Made by a program: the position numbers and the translations under genes. From Agrobacterium vitis (GTDB taxonomy: Bacteria > Pseudomonadota > Alphaproteobacteria > Rhizobiales > Rhizobiaceae), in NCBI RefSeq assembly GCF_013426735.1, contig NZ_AP023272.1, positions 3,702,501-3,766,500 of the forward strand: DNA of 64,000 nt, given 5' to 3'. Shown here one piece after another: positions 35,233 through 43,796 of this stretch (position 1 is the first letter of the stretch; every line of letters begins with the position of its first letter). The notes beneath the pieces were generated by a model that worked only from the letters and a program-made list of their open reading frames with translations, was not told where the DNA came from and did not search any database.

Positions 35233-36566
35233 GCGAGACCCTCTCCCCCGCTGCGGCAGGCCACGGCACTGGCGCCCTTGCCACCGTATCGCGTCCTCGC
35301 CGCGACATCGGCATCAAGCGCCGCTATGCCGCCGAGCGCCGTTTCCGGGCCTATGGCATCATCGCCATCAGCTTTGGCTTGCTGTTCTTGTTCCTGCTGC
35401 TCGCGTCGGTGGTTTCCAAAGGTTATACAGCCTTCTGGCAGACGACGATCACCGTGCCGGTTGAATTCAGCGAAAAGCTGATCGATCCGAGCAACCAGCG
35501 CGCCACCAACCCCGACGTGTTAGTTGCTGCCAATTATCCGGTTCTGGTGCGCAATGCGCTGGCGGCAAAACTGAAGATCGATACATCCAATCGTCCGGCA
35601 ATGAAGCAATTGACCGAGATGGTCTCCGACAATGTCCGCGTCCAATTGCGCAACATGGTTGTTGCCGATCCATCGATCATCGGCAAGACGGTTCCGGTCT
35701 CGGTCCTGGCCAGTGCCACAATCGATACGGCCTTCAAGGGGCAATTCGACCTGACTGTCGATGAGAGCAGCCGGAAAATTTCTGACCAGCAGATCGGCTG
35801 GATGAATGCGCTGGCTGAAAGCGGCGCGCTGGCCAAGTCCTTCAATACCGGTATTTTCGTCAATGGTGCATCGAGCCGCCCGGAAGCGGCAGGCGTTGGC
35901 GTGGCCTTGATCGGCACTGCCTATATGATGCTGACCGTGTTGATCCTGGCTCTGCCGATCGGCGTGGCAACCTCGATCTATCTTGAGGAATTTGCGCCAA
36001 AGAACCGTTGGACCGACCTGATCGAGGTCAACATCAACAATCTCGCAGCCGTTCCCTCTATCGTCTTTGGTCTGCTGGGTCTGGCGGTGTTCATCAACTT
36101 TGCCGGTCTGCCGCGCTCGGCCTCGCTGGTCGGCGGACTGGTGCTGACCCTGATGACGCTACCGACGATCATCATCGCCACGCGCGCAGCCTTGAAGGCC
36201 GTTCCTCCGTCGATCCGCGCTGCGGCGCTCGGTCTTGGCGCATCCAAGATGCAGACCGTGTTCCATCACGTCCTGCCGCTCGCCATGCCCGGCGTGTTGA
36301 CTGGCACGATTATCGGCCTTGCCCATGCACTAGGTGAGACCGCGCCGCTGCTATTGATTGGCATGGTGGCTTTCGTGGCGGATTATCCCGGCACACCGCT
36401 TGATCCGTCCACGGCGCTGCCGGTGCAGATCTATATGTGGGCCAATGAAGCCGAGCGCGCTTTTGTGGAGCGGACGTCCGGCGCCATCATCATTCTGTTG
36501 ATCTTCCTGCTGATCATGAATGTCGGTGCCATCCTGCTGCGCCGGCGGTTTGAGCGGCGCTGGTAG
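35229..36566 (+). CDS. pstA: Phosphate ABC transporter permease PstA
   Basis: The 445-residue membrane subunit also carries the extra alphaproteobacterial N-terminal region (DUF3333-like: RRYAAERRFRAYGIIAISFG) and a large periplasmic insert. The permease core follows (YMMLTVLILALPIGVATSIYLEEFAPKNRWTDLIE, SIRAAALGLGASKMQTVFHHVLPLAMPGVLTG). It is coupled to pstC by ATGA overlap. A gap of about 100 bases with a hairpin separates it from pstB. Confidence 0.95.
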   Translation: MSETLSPAAAGHGTGALATVSRPRRDIGIKRRYAAERRFRAYGIIAISFGLLFLFLLLASVVSKGYTAFWQTTITVPVEFSEKLIDPSNQRATNPDVLVAANYPVLVRNALAAKLKIDTSNRPAMKQLTEMVSDNVRVQLRNMVVADPSIIGKTVPVSVLASATIDTAFKGQFDLTVDESSRKISDQQIGWMNALAESGALAKSFNTGIFVNGASSRPEAAGVGVALIGTAYMMLTVLILALPIGVATSIYLEEFAPKNRWTDLIEVNINNLAAVPSIVFGLLGLAVFINFAGLPRSASLVGGLVLTLMTLPTIIIATRAALKAVPPSIRAAALGLGASKMQTVFHHVLPLAMPGVLTGTIIGLAHALGETAPLLLIGMVAFVADYPGTPLDPSTALPVQIYMWANEAERAFVERTSGAIIILLIFLLIMNVGAILLRRRFERRW

Positions 36567-36584
36567 AGGAAAGTTGAACTACGG

Positions 36585-36606
36585 TCCTGGACGATGACGT
36601 CCAGGA
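36585..36606 (+). repeat. Hairpin between pstA and pstB
   Basis: TCCTGGAC and GTCCAGGA pair across a six-base loop in the pstA-pstB gap. There is no T-run, so a processing or stabilising role is more likely than termination. Confidence 0.5.
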
Positions 36607-36664
36607 AACTTCATCGCCGCCTTCGTCAAGCGATTGCGAAAAGACAGGCCGGAGGGTTAAGAAC

Positions 36665-37480
36665 ATGAACATGATGTCTGAAGCAGCAGTTGAAAAGGCC
36701 TTGGATCAGAAGATGACCGAAGTGAACACCAAGATGGTCGGCAAGGACGTGTCCGTTTACTACGGCGAAAAGCGCGCCCTGTTCGACGTAAACCTGAATG
36801 TCCGCGAAAATACCGTCACGGCGCTGATCGGTCCTTCGGGTTGCGGCAAGTCTACCTTCTTGCGGACGCTGAACCGCATGAACGACACCATCGATCATTG
36901 CCGGGTGACGGGTCTGATCACCCTCGACGGCATGGATATCTACGATCCGTCCATCGACGTTGTCGAGCTTCGCGCCCGCGTCGGCATGGTGTTCCAGAAG
37001 CCGAACCCGTTCCCCAAGTCGATCTACGAAAACATTGCTTACGGCCCGCGCATCCATGGTCTCGCCCGCAACAAGGCAGACATGGACCAGATCGTTGAAA
37101 AGAGCCTTCAGCGCGCCGGTCTTTGGAACGAAGCAAAGGATCGCCTACAGGAGCCGGGAACGGGCCTGTCCGGCGGACAGCAGCAGCGTCTGTGCATTGC
37201 CCGCGCCATTGCCGTCAGCCCCGAAGTCATCCTGATGGACGAGCCCTGCTCGGCCCTGGACCCGATTGCGACGGCCAAGGTAGAAGAACTGATCCACGAA
37301 TTGCGGGCCAATTTCACCATCGTCATCGTCACGCATTCGATGCAGCAGGCCGCTCGCGTGTCCCAGCGCACGGCAATGTTCCATCTCGGCCAGTTGGTCG
37401 AGGAAAACGATACCGACAAGATGTTCACCAACCCGGACGACCAGCGGACCCAGGACTATATCATGGGCCGGTTCGGCTGA
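36665..37480 (+). CDS. pstB: Phosphate ABC transporter ATPase PstB
   Basis: The 271-residue ATPase drives phosphate import. Walker A is GPSGCGKST, the PstB-specific stretch is [18 protein letters not shown], the signature is [14 protein letters not shown] and Walker B is [13 protein letters not shown]. The first 30 residues are a short acidic extension ([15 protein letters not shown]). AAGAACATG context and GGAGG upstream support the start at 36665. Confidence 0.97.
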   Translation: MNMMSEAAVEKALDQKMTEVNTKMVGKDVSVYYGEKRALFDVNLNVRENTVTALIGPSGCGKSTFLRTLNRMNDTIDHCRVTGLITLDGMDIYDPSIDVVELRARVGMVFQKPNPFPKSIYENIAYGPRIHGLARNKADMDQIVEKSLQRAGLWNEAKDRLQEPGTGLSGGQQQRLCIARAIAVSPEVILMDEPCSALDPIATAKVEELIHELRANFTIVIVTHSMQQAARVSQRTAMFHLGQLVEENDTDKMFTNPDDQRTQDYIMGRFG

Positions 37481-37523
37481 TCCGACGGTTGATTGAAAAT
37501 GCATCTTTTTAAAGGATCAGAAC

Positions 37524-38231
37524 ATGACAGCGCATATCTACACCGCCTTTGACGAGGAACTGAAATATCTAATGCGCCGCATTTCGGAAATGGGCGGTCT
37601 GGCCGAGCAGATGGTGGGTGAATCCGTTCGCGCGCTGGTCAATTCCGATGCCGCCCTCGCCCAGAAGGTGATCTCCGACGACGTGATCATGGACAATGCC
37701 GAGCGCGAAGTGGGTGACAAAGCGATCGTCACCATCGCAAAACGTCAGCCCATGGCCGCCGATCTGCGCGAAATCATCGGTGCGCTCAGGATTGCCTCGG
37801 ATCTGGAGCGCGTCGGCGATCTCGGTAAGAACAATGCCAAGCGGGTCATGGCCGTGCAAGGCACCGGCGTGCCGCGCAAGCTGGCCCGCGGCATCGAGCA
37901 TCTTTCGGAACTGGCGATGACCCAGCTCAAGGAAGTGCTGGATGTCTACACCACCCGCTCGGCGGAAAAGGCCAAGTCGATCCGCGACCGCGATGAGGAG
38001 ATTGATGCGATCTACACCTCGCTGTTTCGCGAATTGCTGACCTATATGATGGAAGATCCGCGCAACATCACCACCTGCACGCACCTTCTGTTCTGCGCCA
38101 AGAATATCGAGCGCATCGGCGACCATGCCACCAATATCGCCGAGACCATCTATTACATGGCCACTGGCGCACAGCCCGAGGGTGAGCGCCCGAAGGACGA
38201 CACGACGACCGCTTTCGGGGTCGCCGATTGA
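37524..38231 (+). CDS. phoU: Phosphate signalling protein PhoU
   Basis: The 235-residue helical protein links the Pst transporter to PhoR and restrains the regulon when phosphate is plentiful. It has two repeated three-helix bundles, with metal-binding motifs of the E/DxxxD type in DDVIMDNAEREVGDKA and in REIIGALRIASDLERVGD and ERIGDHATNIAE. It follows pstB by 43 bases with AAAGGA before the ATG. Confidence 0.96.
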   Translation: MTAHIYTAFDEELKYLMRRISEMGGLAEQMVGESVRALVNSDAALAQKVISDDVIMDNAEREVGDKAIVTIAKRQPMAADLREIIGALRIASDLERVGDLGKNNAKRVMAVQGTGVPRKLARGIEHLSELAMTQLKEVLDVYTTRSAEKAKSIRDRDEEIDAIYTSLFRELLTYMMEDPRNITTCTHLLFCAKNIERIGDHATNIAETIYYMATGAQPEGERPKDDTTTAFGVAD

Positions 38232-38279
38232 GATGACAATGCGAGGATGTTGACCCATCCCCGCATTGCATGACGTGTT

Positions 38280-38311
38280 GATATCTCAAGGCATCAAGTC
38301 CTTGAGATATC
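38280..38311 (+). repeat. 12-base-pair hairpin after phoU
   Basis: GATATCTCAAGG pairs perfectly with CCTTGAGATATC around an eight-base loop, about 50 bases past the phoU stop. AGAGAAAAATC follows, not a T-run. It may mark the 3' end of the pst transcript or be a protein site. Confidence 0.6.
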
Positions 38312-38592
38312 AGAGAAAAATCATACCAGGAGCCATGTTCAATGGCTGCTGATATGAAAGCATGACGGAGATTGGCATCGGACGCCTGAGCGCCTGACGC
38401 TGAATGGGGTGGGGGCTTCACCCGAAGGTTCGACCTGTGGCGACAGGCCAGCCTTCCAGTCACAGTTGAGCGCCATCATGAAGCGCAAACATGCTGTAAA
38501 CATCGAAATTCTCGTATTGCCGTGTTCTTTTTCGCCAGAGCGGACAAGAAAAGGCTTGCGGGAAGACTCTCTCATTGAAGGTATGGGATCGA
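38312..38592 (+). other. phoU-phoB intergenic spacer with further nested hairpins
   Basis: No gene is supported here. GGGTG(38407)-CACCC(38423) forms a small hairpin. Directly after it GAAGG...CCTTC (38424-38456) encloses CCTGT-GGCG-ACAGG, giving a compact two-stem structure. This is an unusually long and structured leader for phoB, which in many relatives follows phoU closely. A regulatory 5' region or small RNA is possible but unproven. Confidence 0.4.
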
Positions 38593-39276
38593 ATGCTGCC
38601 GAAAATTGCCGTCGTTGAAGACGAAGAAGCCCTGAGCGTCCTTTTGCGTTATAATCTGGAATCGGAAGGCTATGAGGTCGAAACCATTCTGCGGGGAGAC
38701 GAAGCCGAGCTTCGCCTCCAGGAACGGGTGCCGGATCTGCTGATCCTCGATTGGATGTTGCCGGGTGTCTCCGGCATTGAGCTATGTCGTCGCCTGCGGA
38801 TGCGGCCCGATACCGAGCGCCTGCCGATCATCATGCTGACCGCGCGTGGCGAAGAGAGCGAACGGGTGCGCGGACTTGCCACCGGTGCCGACGATTATGT
38901 CGTCAAACCGTTCTCGACCCCCGAACTGATGGCCCGGGTCAAGGCGATGCTGCGCCGCGCCAAGCCGGAAGTTCTGTCCAGCCTGCTGCGTTGCGGCGAT
39001 ATCGAGCTTGATCGCGAAACCCACCGTGTCCATCGCAAGAGCCGCGAAGTGCGCCTCGGGCCGACCGAATTCCGGCTGCTGGAGTTCCTGATGACCTCAC
39101 CCGGCCGGGTGTTTTCGCGCTCTCAATTGCTGGATGGCGTCTGGGGCCATGACATTTATGTGGACGAGCGCACGGTCGATGTCCATGTCGGACGGCTGCG
39201 CAAGGCGCTTAACTTTTCCAATATGCAGGACGTGATCCGCACGGTGCGCGGCGCCGGCTATTCGATGGAAGCATAA
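38593..39276 (+). CDS. phoB: Phosphate regulon response regulator PhoB
   Basis: The 227-residue OmpR-family regulator binds Pho boxes when phosphorylated by PhoR. The receiver has D-D in VVEDEEA, the phospho-acceptor in LLILDWMLPGVSG and the lysine in YVVKPFSTPEL. The C-terminal winged helix reads GPTEFRLLEFLMTSPGRVFSRSQLLDGVWG with YVDERTVDVHVGRLRKAL. The ATG at 38593 gives the usual length (MLPKIAVVEDEE); a TTG 18 bases upstream is in frame but less likely. Confidence 0.96.
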   Translation: MLPKIAVVEDEEALSVLLRYNLESEGYEVETILRGDEAELRLQERVPDLLILDWMLPGVSGIELCRRLRMRPDTERLPIIMLTARGEESERVRGLATGADDYVVKPFSTPELMARVKAMLRRAKPEVLSSLLRCGDIELDRETHRVHRKSREVRLGPTEFRLLEFLMTSPGRVFSRSQLLDGVWGHDIYVDERTVDVHVGRLRKALNFSNMQDVIRTVRGAGYSMEA

Positions 39277-39315
39277 GATCGCTGCTCGGTTTTTATGGAC
39301 CGAAAACCCAGTGGA

Positions 39316-39349
39316 ACGAAAAAAGCGAGCCGTGCGGCTCGCTTTTTTT
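39316..39349. terminator. Bidirectional intrinsic terminator between phoB and gcrA
   Basis: AGCGAGCC-GTGC-GGCTCGCT is flanked by an A-run on the left and a T-run on the right. It lies between the convergent phoB and gcrA stops, so it can end both transcripts. Confidence 0.9.
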
Positions 39350-39380
39350 ATGACATGCGATCGGAGATCACGGGCAGAGA

Positions 39381-39932
39381 TCAGCGCGCGTTCGCAGCAG
39401 CCCGGCGCCGCTCGTTTACTGGCTGGTAGGCGAGCTTCGCATGATATTTGCAATAGGGCGAATTGTCCTGGCTGTCGCAGCCGCAGAAGTGAAACTCATC
39501 GGTCATCGGGTCGCCAACCGGCCATTTGCAGGTCCGCTCGGTGAGATCCGTCAGCGACAGACGGCGCGAGGCTGGCAGAATGGTGGTGTTGAGAACCGGC
39601 AAGGCAGCCATGTTCTCGGCGACATCCATGTCGAGATCGTCGTTCAGCGCGGTCGCCGCAGCAGTGCGCGCGGCGGGACGTGGCGCGCTCGAAGGCGTGC
39701 GTGCGGCAAAGTTCGGGGCGCGGGGCGTGGACGGTGCTGGCCGCTTGGGTGTGCGCGCTGGTGTCGCCGCAGGACCGCCTGCCTTGGCGCGTCCGGGAAG
39801 GCACAACCGATGCACCTTGCCAATCACGGCATTCCGGCTGACGCCGCCAAGCTGCGTCGCAATCTGACTTGCGCTCAGGCCTTCGGCCCATAATTTCGTG
39901 AGTCTTTCAACTCGCTCGTCCGTCCAGTTCAT
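39381..39932 (-). CDS. gcrA: GcrA cell-cycle regulator
   Basis: GcrA is an alphaproteobacterial transcription factor that works with sigma-70 at promoters bearing CcrM-methylated GANTC and drives S-phase genes. The 183-residue protein begins with the typical helix-turn-helix (MNWTDERVERLTKLW, GLSASQIATQLGGVSRNAVIGKVHRLCLPGR). A Pro/Ala/Thr-rich linker follows. It ends with the sigma-interacting Cys-rich domain (CKWPVGDP, FHFCGCDSQDNSPYCKYHAKLAY). GGAGATTGCGGC precedes the ATG. Confidence 0.96.
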   Translation of the reverse strand: MNWTDERVERLTKLWAEGLSASQIATQLGGVSRNAVIGKVHRLCLPGRAKAGGPAATPARTPKRPAPSTPRAPNFAARTPSSAPRPAARTAAATALNDDLDMDVAENMAALPVLNTTILPASRRLSLTDLTERTCKWPVGDPMTDEFHFCGCDSQDNSPYCKYHAKLAYQPVNERRRAAANAR

Positions 39933-40224
39933 GCCGCAATCTCCGCCTGGTGCACGCGCTTGACGCGGAATCCATCATCCATGTCCCGGAAGGTTCCGGA
40001 ACCCAACTTTCCTCGTGTTGTTGGTGACTTTTCCGCCGCATGCAGTGTAGTAATTCGTTATTAACCTAGTGTGAGCCTGACTCCGTGACAAGAGTCGCCG
40101 AATCATCGTGAATCGAATTTCAGGCTTTTCCCCAACTTGCTATCCACCGATTTTTTATCGATGCTGTTTGTTCAACAGCGCTCGCAAGGACATGTCGGAG
40201 CGATGCCTTTGCCCCGATGTTTTG
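39933..40224. other. Intergenic region between gcrA and the arg operon promoter
   Basis: These 292 bases contain the gcrA promoter side and sequence before the argD promoter. A GAATC (40084-40115 region, GAATCATCGTGAATCGAATTTC) appears more than once, which fits CcrM/GcrA-related GANTC sites. An overlapping plus-strand frame that runs into argD out of frame is judged a shadow. Confidence 0.35.
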
Positions 40225-40253
40225 TTGACAACGCTGGCGGAAGCCGGAATAGT
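40225..40253 (+). promoter_or_regulatory. Probable promoter of argD-argF-hslO
   Basis: TTGACA (40225-40230) and AATAGT (40248-40253) are spaced by 17 bases, close to the sigma-70 consensus. Transcription would begin near 40260, giving a leader of about 100 bases before argD that starts with a strong hairpin. Confidence 0.6.
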
Positions 40254-40256
40254 GCA

Positions 40257-40281
40257 AATGCCGCCGAAAGGCGGCATTTTT
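40257..40281 (+). terminator. GAAA-loop hairpin followed by T-run before argD
   Basis: AAATGCCGCC-GAAA-GGCGGCATTT is a ten-pair stem with a stable tetraloop, followed by TTTGATTTTTT. It looks like an intrinsic terminator for a transcript entering from the left. However, the predicted argD start site falls right at its 5' edge, so in argD mRNA it would instead be a 5' cap-like hairpin. Confidence 0.6.
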
Positions 40282-40361
40282 GATTTTTTCCACCGGTTTT
40301 TCGGTGGTTGGCCTATAAACTCATTGAGACTTCAAAAAGCCGCTCGAAAGGATTTTCCGTC

Positions 40362-41570
40362 ATGGCTCAGACATCAACGCCGCTGTTCAACACGTTCTCA
40401 CGTGCGCCGCTGCGTTTCGAGCGAGGCGAGGGCCCGTGGCTTTACACTGAAACAGGTGAGCAATATCTCGACTTTGCTGGCGGCGTCGCCGTGACGTCCT
40501 GCGGTCATTCGCATCCGCATCTCGTGGACGCCTTAAAAAGCCAGGCGGAGAAAGTCTGGCACCTTTCGAACCTCTATGAAGTTCCCGGCCAGGAACGCCT
40601 GGCCGCAAGGCTGGTCGAGGCAACATTTGCCGACAAGGTGTTCTTCACCAATTCGGGTGCCGAAGCGCTCGAATGCGCCATCAAGACGGCTCGCCGCTAT
40701 CATTATAGCAAGGGCCATCCGGAGAAATTCCATATCATCACTTTCGAGGGTGCCTTTCATGGCCGCACCATCGCCACCATTGCGGCTGGCGGCCAGGAAA
40801 AATATCTTGAAGGTTTCGGCCCCAAGGCGCCCGGCTTCGACCAGGTGCCGTTCGGCGATCTCGACGCCTTGAAGGCGGCGATCACCGACAGCACGGCTGC
40901 GTTGCTGATCGAGCCTATCCAGGGCGAAGGCGGTATTCGCGTCGTGGGGAGCGAGTTCCTGCGCGAATTGCGGGCAATCTGCGACGAGAAGGGCCTGCTA
41001 CTCATTCTCGACGAAGTACAGTCGGGCGTTGGCCGGACGGGCAAGTTCTTTGCCCATGAATGGGCTGGCCTCACACCCGATATCATGGCGGTGGCCAAGG
41101 GTATTGGCGGCGGCTTCCCGTTCGGTGCCTGCCTTGCCACAGAAGAGGCTGCGTCCGGCATGACGGCTGGCGTGCACGGCACGACCTATGGCGGCAACCC
41201 GCTGGCCATGGCGGTCGGCAATGCCGTTCTCGATCTGGTTCTCGCCGATGACTTCCTGCAAAATGTCCGGGATGTGGCGCTGATCTTCCGGCAGGGTCTG
41301 GCTGGTCTGAAAGACCGTTTTCCAGGCGTGATCGAAGACGTGCGCGGCGAAGGCCTGATGCTCGGCATCAAGGCCGCAGTGCCATCCTCGGACCTGCTGC
41401 ATGCGATGCGCCACGAGCATATTCTGGGCGTTCCGGCAGGCGATAACGTCATCCGCCTGCTTCCGCCTCTGACGCTGACTGCTGAACAGGCCCGAGAAGG
41501 CCTCAAGCGCATCGAACAGGCCGCCGAGGCCTTGTCCGCGCAGGCCGCCCTCAAAATCGCTCAGGCATGA
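40362..41570 (+). CDS. argD: Acetylornithine aminotransferase ArgD
   Basis: ArgD is a PLP enzyme of about 402 residues that converts N-acetylglutamate semialdehyde to N-acetylornithine in arginine synthesis; it often also serves in lysine synthesis. Motifs are [45 protein letters not shown] and the lysine in [12 protein letters not shown]. The ATG at 40362 is used (AAAGGA upstream, [24 protein letters not shown] as in relatives), not the in-frame start at 40308. argF follows after 15 bases. Confidence 0.96.
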   Translation: MAQTSTPLFNTFSRAPLRFERGEGPWLYTETGEQYLDFAGGVAVTSCGHSHPHLVDALKSQAEKVWHLSNLYEVPGQERLAARLVEATFADKVFFTNSGAEALECAIKTARRYHYSKGHPEKFHIITFEGAFHGRTIATIAAGGQEKYLEGFGPKAPGFDQVPFGDLDALKAAITDSTAALLIEPIQGEGGIRVVGSEFLRELRAICDEKGLLLILDEVQSGVGRTGKFFAHEWAGLTPDIMAVAKGIGGGFPFGACLATEEAASGMTAGVHGTTYGGNPLAMAVGNAVLDLVLADDFLQNVRDVALIFRQGLAGLKDRFPGVIEDVRGEGLMLGIKAAVPSSDLLHAMRHEHILGVPAGDNVIRLLPPLTLTAEQAREGLKRIEQAAEALSAQAALKIAQA

Positions 41571-41585
41571 ACGACAGGTAACACC

Positions 41586-42503
41586 ATGGCATCCCCGAAA
41601 CACTTCCTCGATCTCTCGGCCATGACGTCCGAGGACCTTCACTCTATTCTGTCCGACGCCCATCAGCGCAAGACCAGGACCCGGGCCGGAACAGCGGACA
41701 AGCCGCTGGCCGGCAAGATGCTGGCGATGATTTTCGAAAAGCCATCGACCCGCACCCGCGTCTCCTTCGATGTCGGCATGCGCCAACTGGGCGGCGAGAC
41801 GCTGTTTTTGTCCGGCACGGAAATGCAACTTGGCCGCGCCGAGACGATTGGCGATACGGCCAAGGTTCTGTCGCGCTATGTCGATGCGATCATGATCCGC
41901 ACCACTGATCACAACCGCCTGCTGGAATTGGCCGAACACGCCACCGTTCCGGTGATCAATGCGTTGACCGACCTGACCCATCCCTGCCAGATCATGGCTG
42001 ACATCATGACCATCGAGGAACATCGCGGCCCGATCCGGGGCAAGACGCTGGCCTGGACGGGTGACGGCAACAATGTGCTGCATTCGCTGGTCGAAGGGGC
42101 GGCCCGCTTCGGCTACCGGATGAACATGGCAGTGCCAATGGGCTCTGAGCCGGAAGACCAGATCCTCAACTGGGCGCGCAACAATGGCGGCGAAATTATG
42201 CTGTGCCATGATGCCGACCGCGCCGTGTCCGGTGCCGATGCCGTGATCACCGATACCTGGGTATCAATGAACCTGGAGCATAAGGCACGCGGCCATAACG
42301 TCTTCCAGCCTTTCCAGGTCAATCCCGCCCTGATGAAACAGGCAAAGCCCGATGCATTGTTCATGCACTGCCTGCCCGCTCATCGCGGTGAGGAAGTGAC
42401 CGATGAGGTGATCGACGGGCCGCAATCGGTTGTGTTCGACGAGGCGGAAAACCGGCTACATGCCCAGAAGTCCATCCTTGCCTGGTGTTTGGGCGCGGTT
42501 TGA
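41586..42503 (+). CDS. argF: Ornithine carbamoyltransferase ArgF
   Basis: The 305-residue enzyme joins carbamoyl phosphate and ornithine to give citrulline. The carbamoyl phosphate loop is [16 protein letters not shown]. Also visible are [28 protein letters not shown] and the ornithine/catalytic loop [17 protein letters not shown]. It is coupled to argD in an operon and followed, after about 290 bases, by hslO. Confidence 0.97.
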   Translation: MASPKHFLDLSAMTSEDLHSILSDAHQRKTRTRAGTADKPLAGKMLAMIFEKPSTRTRVSFDVGMRQLGGETLFLSGTEMQLGRAETIGDTAKVLSRYVDAIMIRTTDHNRLLELAEHATVPVINALTDLTHPCQIMADIMTIEEHRGPIRGKTLAWTGDGNNVLHSLVEGAARFGYRMNMAVPMGSEPEDQILNWARNNGGEIMLCHDADRAVSGADAVITDTWVSMNLEHKARGHNVFQPFQVNPALMKQAKPDALFMHCLPAHRGEEVTDEVIDGPQSVVFDEAENRLHAQKSILAWCLGAV

Positions 42504-42795
42504 CAGTTTTCGGGCTGCTGAAAACCTTGAATAGTGGGATTGCAGGATGCGCTGCCCCTCGAGATTGCGAGAGCATGGCTGATGCGCAATTTTACCGCTT
42601 GATCTTGAGGCGGTAAGATACCATTTGTCCGTCTTGTTTCGAGGCATGGTCTTTTCCTCGGTTCAGACTGGTCGCTGTGAACCCACTATGACCAAATAAT
42701 CGTCACGCAGTCGTTTTAGATTGCAGCGCCTTGCGGTAGATGCATGGCGTTGCCCTGCATTCATCCAGGGATGCATTCGTGCCAGGAGTTGTGCC
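42504..42795 (+). other. argF-hslO spacer
   Basis: These 292 bases contain no supported gene. GTTTTC...GAAAAC near 42508 and TTACCGC...GCGGTAA (42592-42616) can form hairpins, neither with a clear T-run. Whether hslO is co-transcribed with argDF or has its own promoter here cannot be told. Confidence 0.35.
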
Positions 42796-43785
42796 ATGAC
42801 AGACAAATTGAGCGCGTTGGGCGAGTTCGGCTTTGCCGGCGACGACCGGGTCGTACCGTTCCAGGTCGATGGTCTGGATGTGAGGGGCCGTGCGGTCCAG
42901 CTCGGGCCTTTGCTCAACACGATCCTGGATCGGCATGACTATCCCCCGGCTGTTGCCCGCCTGCTGGCCGAAGCGATTGCGCTGACCGTGCTGATCGGTA
43001 CCTCGCTGAAATTCGAGGGCAAGTTCATTGTCCAGACCAAAAGCGACGGTCCGGTGGATTTGCTGGTTTGCGATTTTGCCACGCCGGAAAATGTCCGTGC
43101 CTATGCCCGCTTTGACGAAGAGCGGTTGGCGCAGGCACTGGCGGACGGCAAATCGACACCGACCGACCTGCTCGGCGCCGGTATCCTGGCCTTCACCATC
43201 GATCAGGGCAATTACATGCAGCCCTATCAGGGCATCGTGCCGCTGGATGGCTCCTCGCTGGAAGACATTGCCGGTTTTTATTTTCGCCAGTCGGAGCAGA
43301 TCCCGACGCGGGTGCGGCTAGCCGTCGCCGAGCTGTTTGATCGAGACAGTTCCGGCAAGCCGCGCCACAGCTGGCGCGCTGGCGGGTTGATCGCGCAATT
43401 TCTGCCGGAGGCCCCTGAACGCATGCATCAGGGCGACCTGCCGGGCGGTGATGGTGACGACAATGCGTATGACGGTCCCGATGATGACAATTGGGCGGAA
43501 GCCCGGATGCTGGTGGAAACCATCGATGGGGACGAGTTGACCGATCCGCAGATCGGCACCGAACGGCTACTGTTCCGGCTTTTCCACGAGCGCGGCGTCC
43601 GCGTTTATGAACCGCAGGCCGTTCATGATCGGTGCAGCTGTTCCCGCGACAAGATCAAGGGTGTGCTCAAGGGCTTTACCGCCGAGGAAATCGCCGCCAG
43701 CGAAGAAGAAGGCGAGATTTCCGTGACCTGCGAATTTTGTTCGACCACGTATAAATACGAGGCCGATGAAGTGACGCCCGCATAA
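42796..43785 (+). CDS. hslO: Redox-regulated chaperone Hsp33
   Basis: The 329-residue Hsp33 is a holdase activated by oxidative unfolding. The N-terminal substrate-binding domain (DDRVVPFQVDGLDVRGRAVQLG) and the C-terminal zinc switch with CxC (DRCSCSRDKI) and CxxC (CEFCSTTY) are intact, so redox sensing is expected. AGGAGTTGTGCC precedes the ATG at 42796; the frame is open upstream but that part is not conserved-looking. In rhizobia hslO commonly follows argF. Confidence 0.95.
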   Translation: MTDKLSALGEFGFAGDDRVVPFQVDGLDVRGRAVQLGPLLNTILDRHDYPPAVARLLAEAIALTVLIGTSLKFEGKFIVQTKSDGPVDLLVCDFATPENVRAYARFDEERLAQALADGKSTPTDLLGAGILAFTIDQGNYMQPYQGIVPLDGSSLEDIAGFYFRQSEQIPTRVRLAVAELFDRDSSGKPRHSWRAGGLIAQFLPEAPERMHQGDLPGGDGDDNAYDGPDDDNWAEARMLVETIDGDELTDPQIGTERLLFRLFHERGVRVYEPQAVHDRCSCSRDKIKGVLKGFTAEEIAASEEEGEISVTCEFCSTTYKYEADEVTPA

Positions 43786-43796
43786 TTTGCGGGCGC

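Noticed and set aside
40108..40494. 128-codon frame on the plus strand before argD
   Set aside because: It overlaps argD out of frame and crosses the terminator-like hairpin and promoter.
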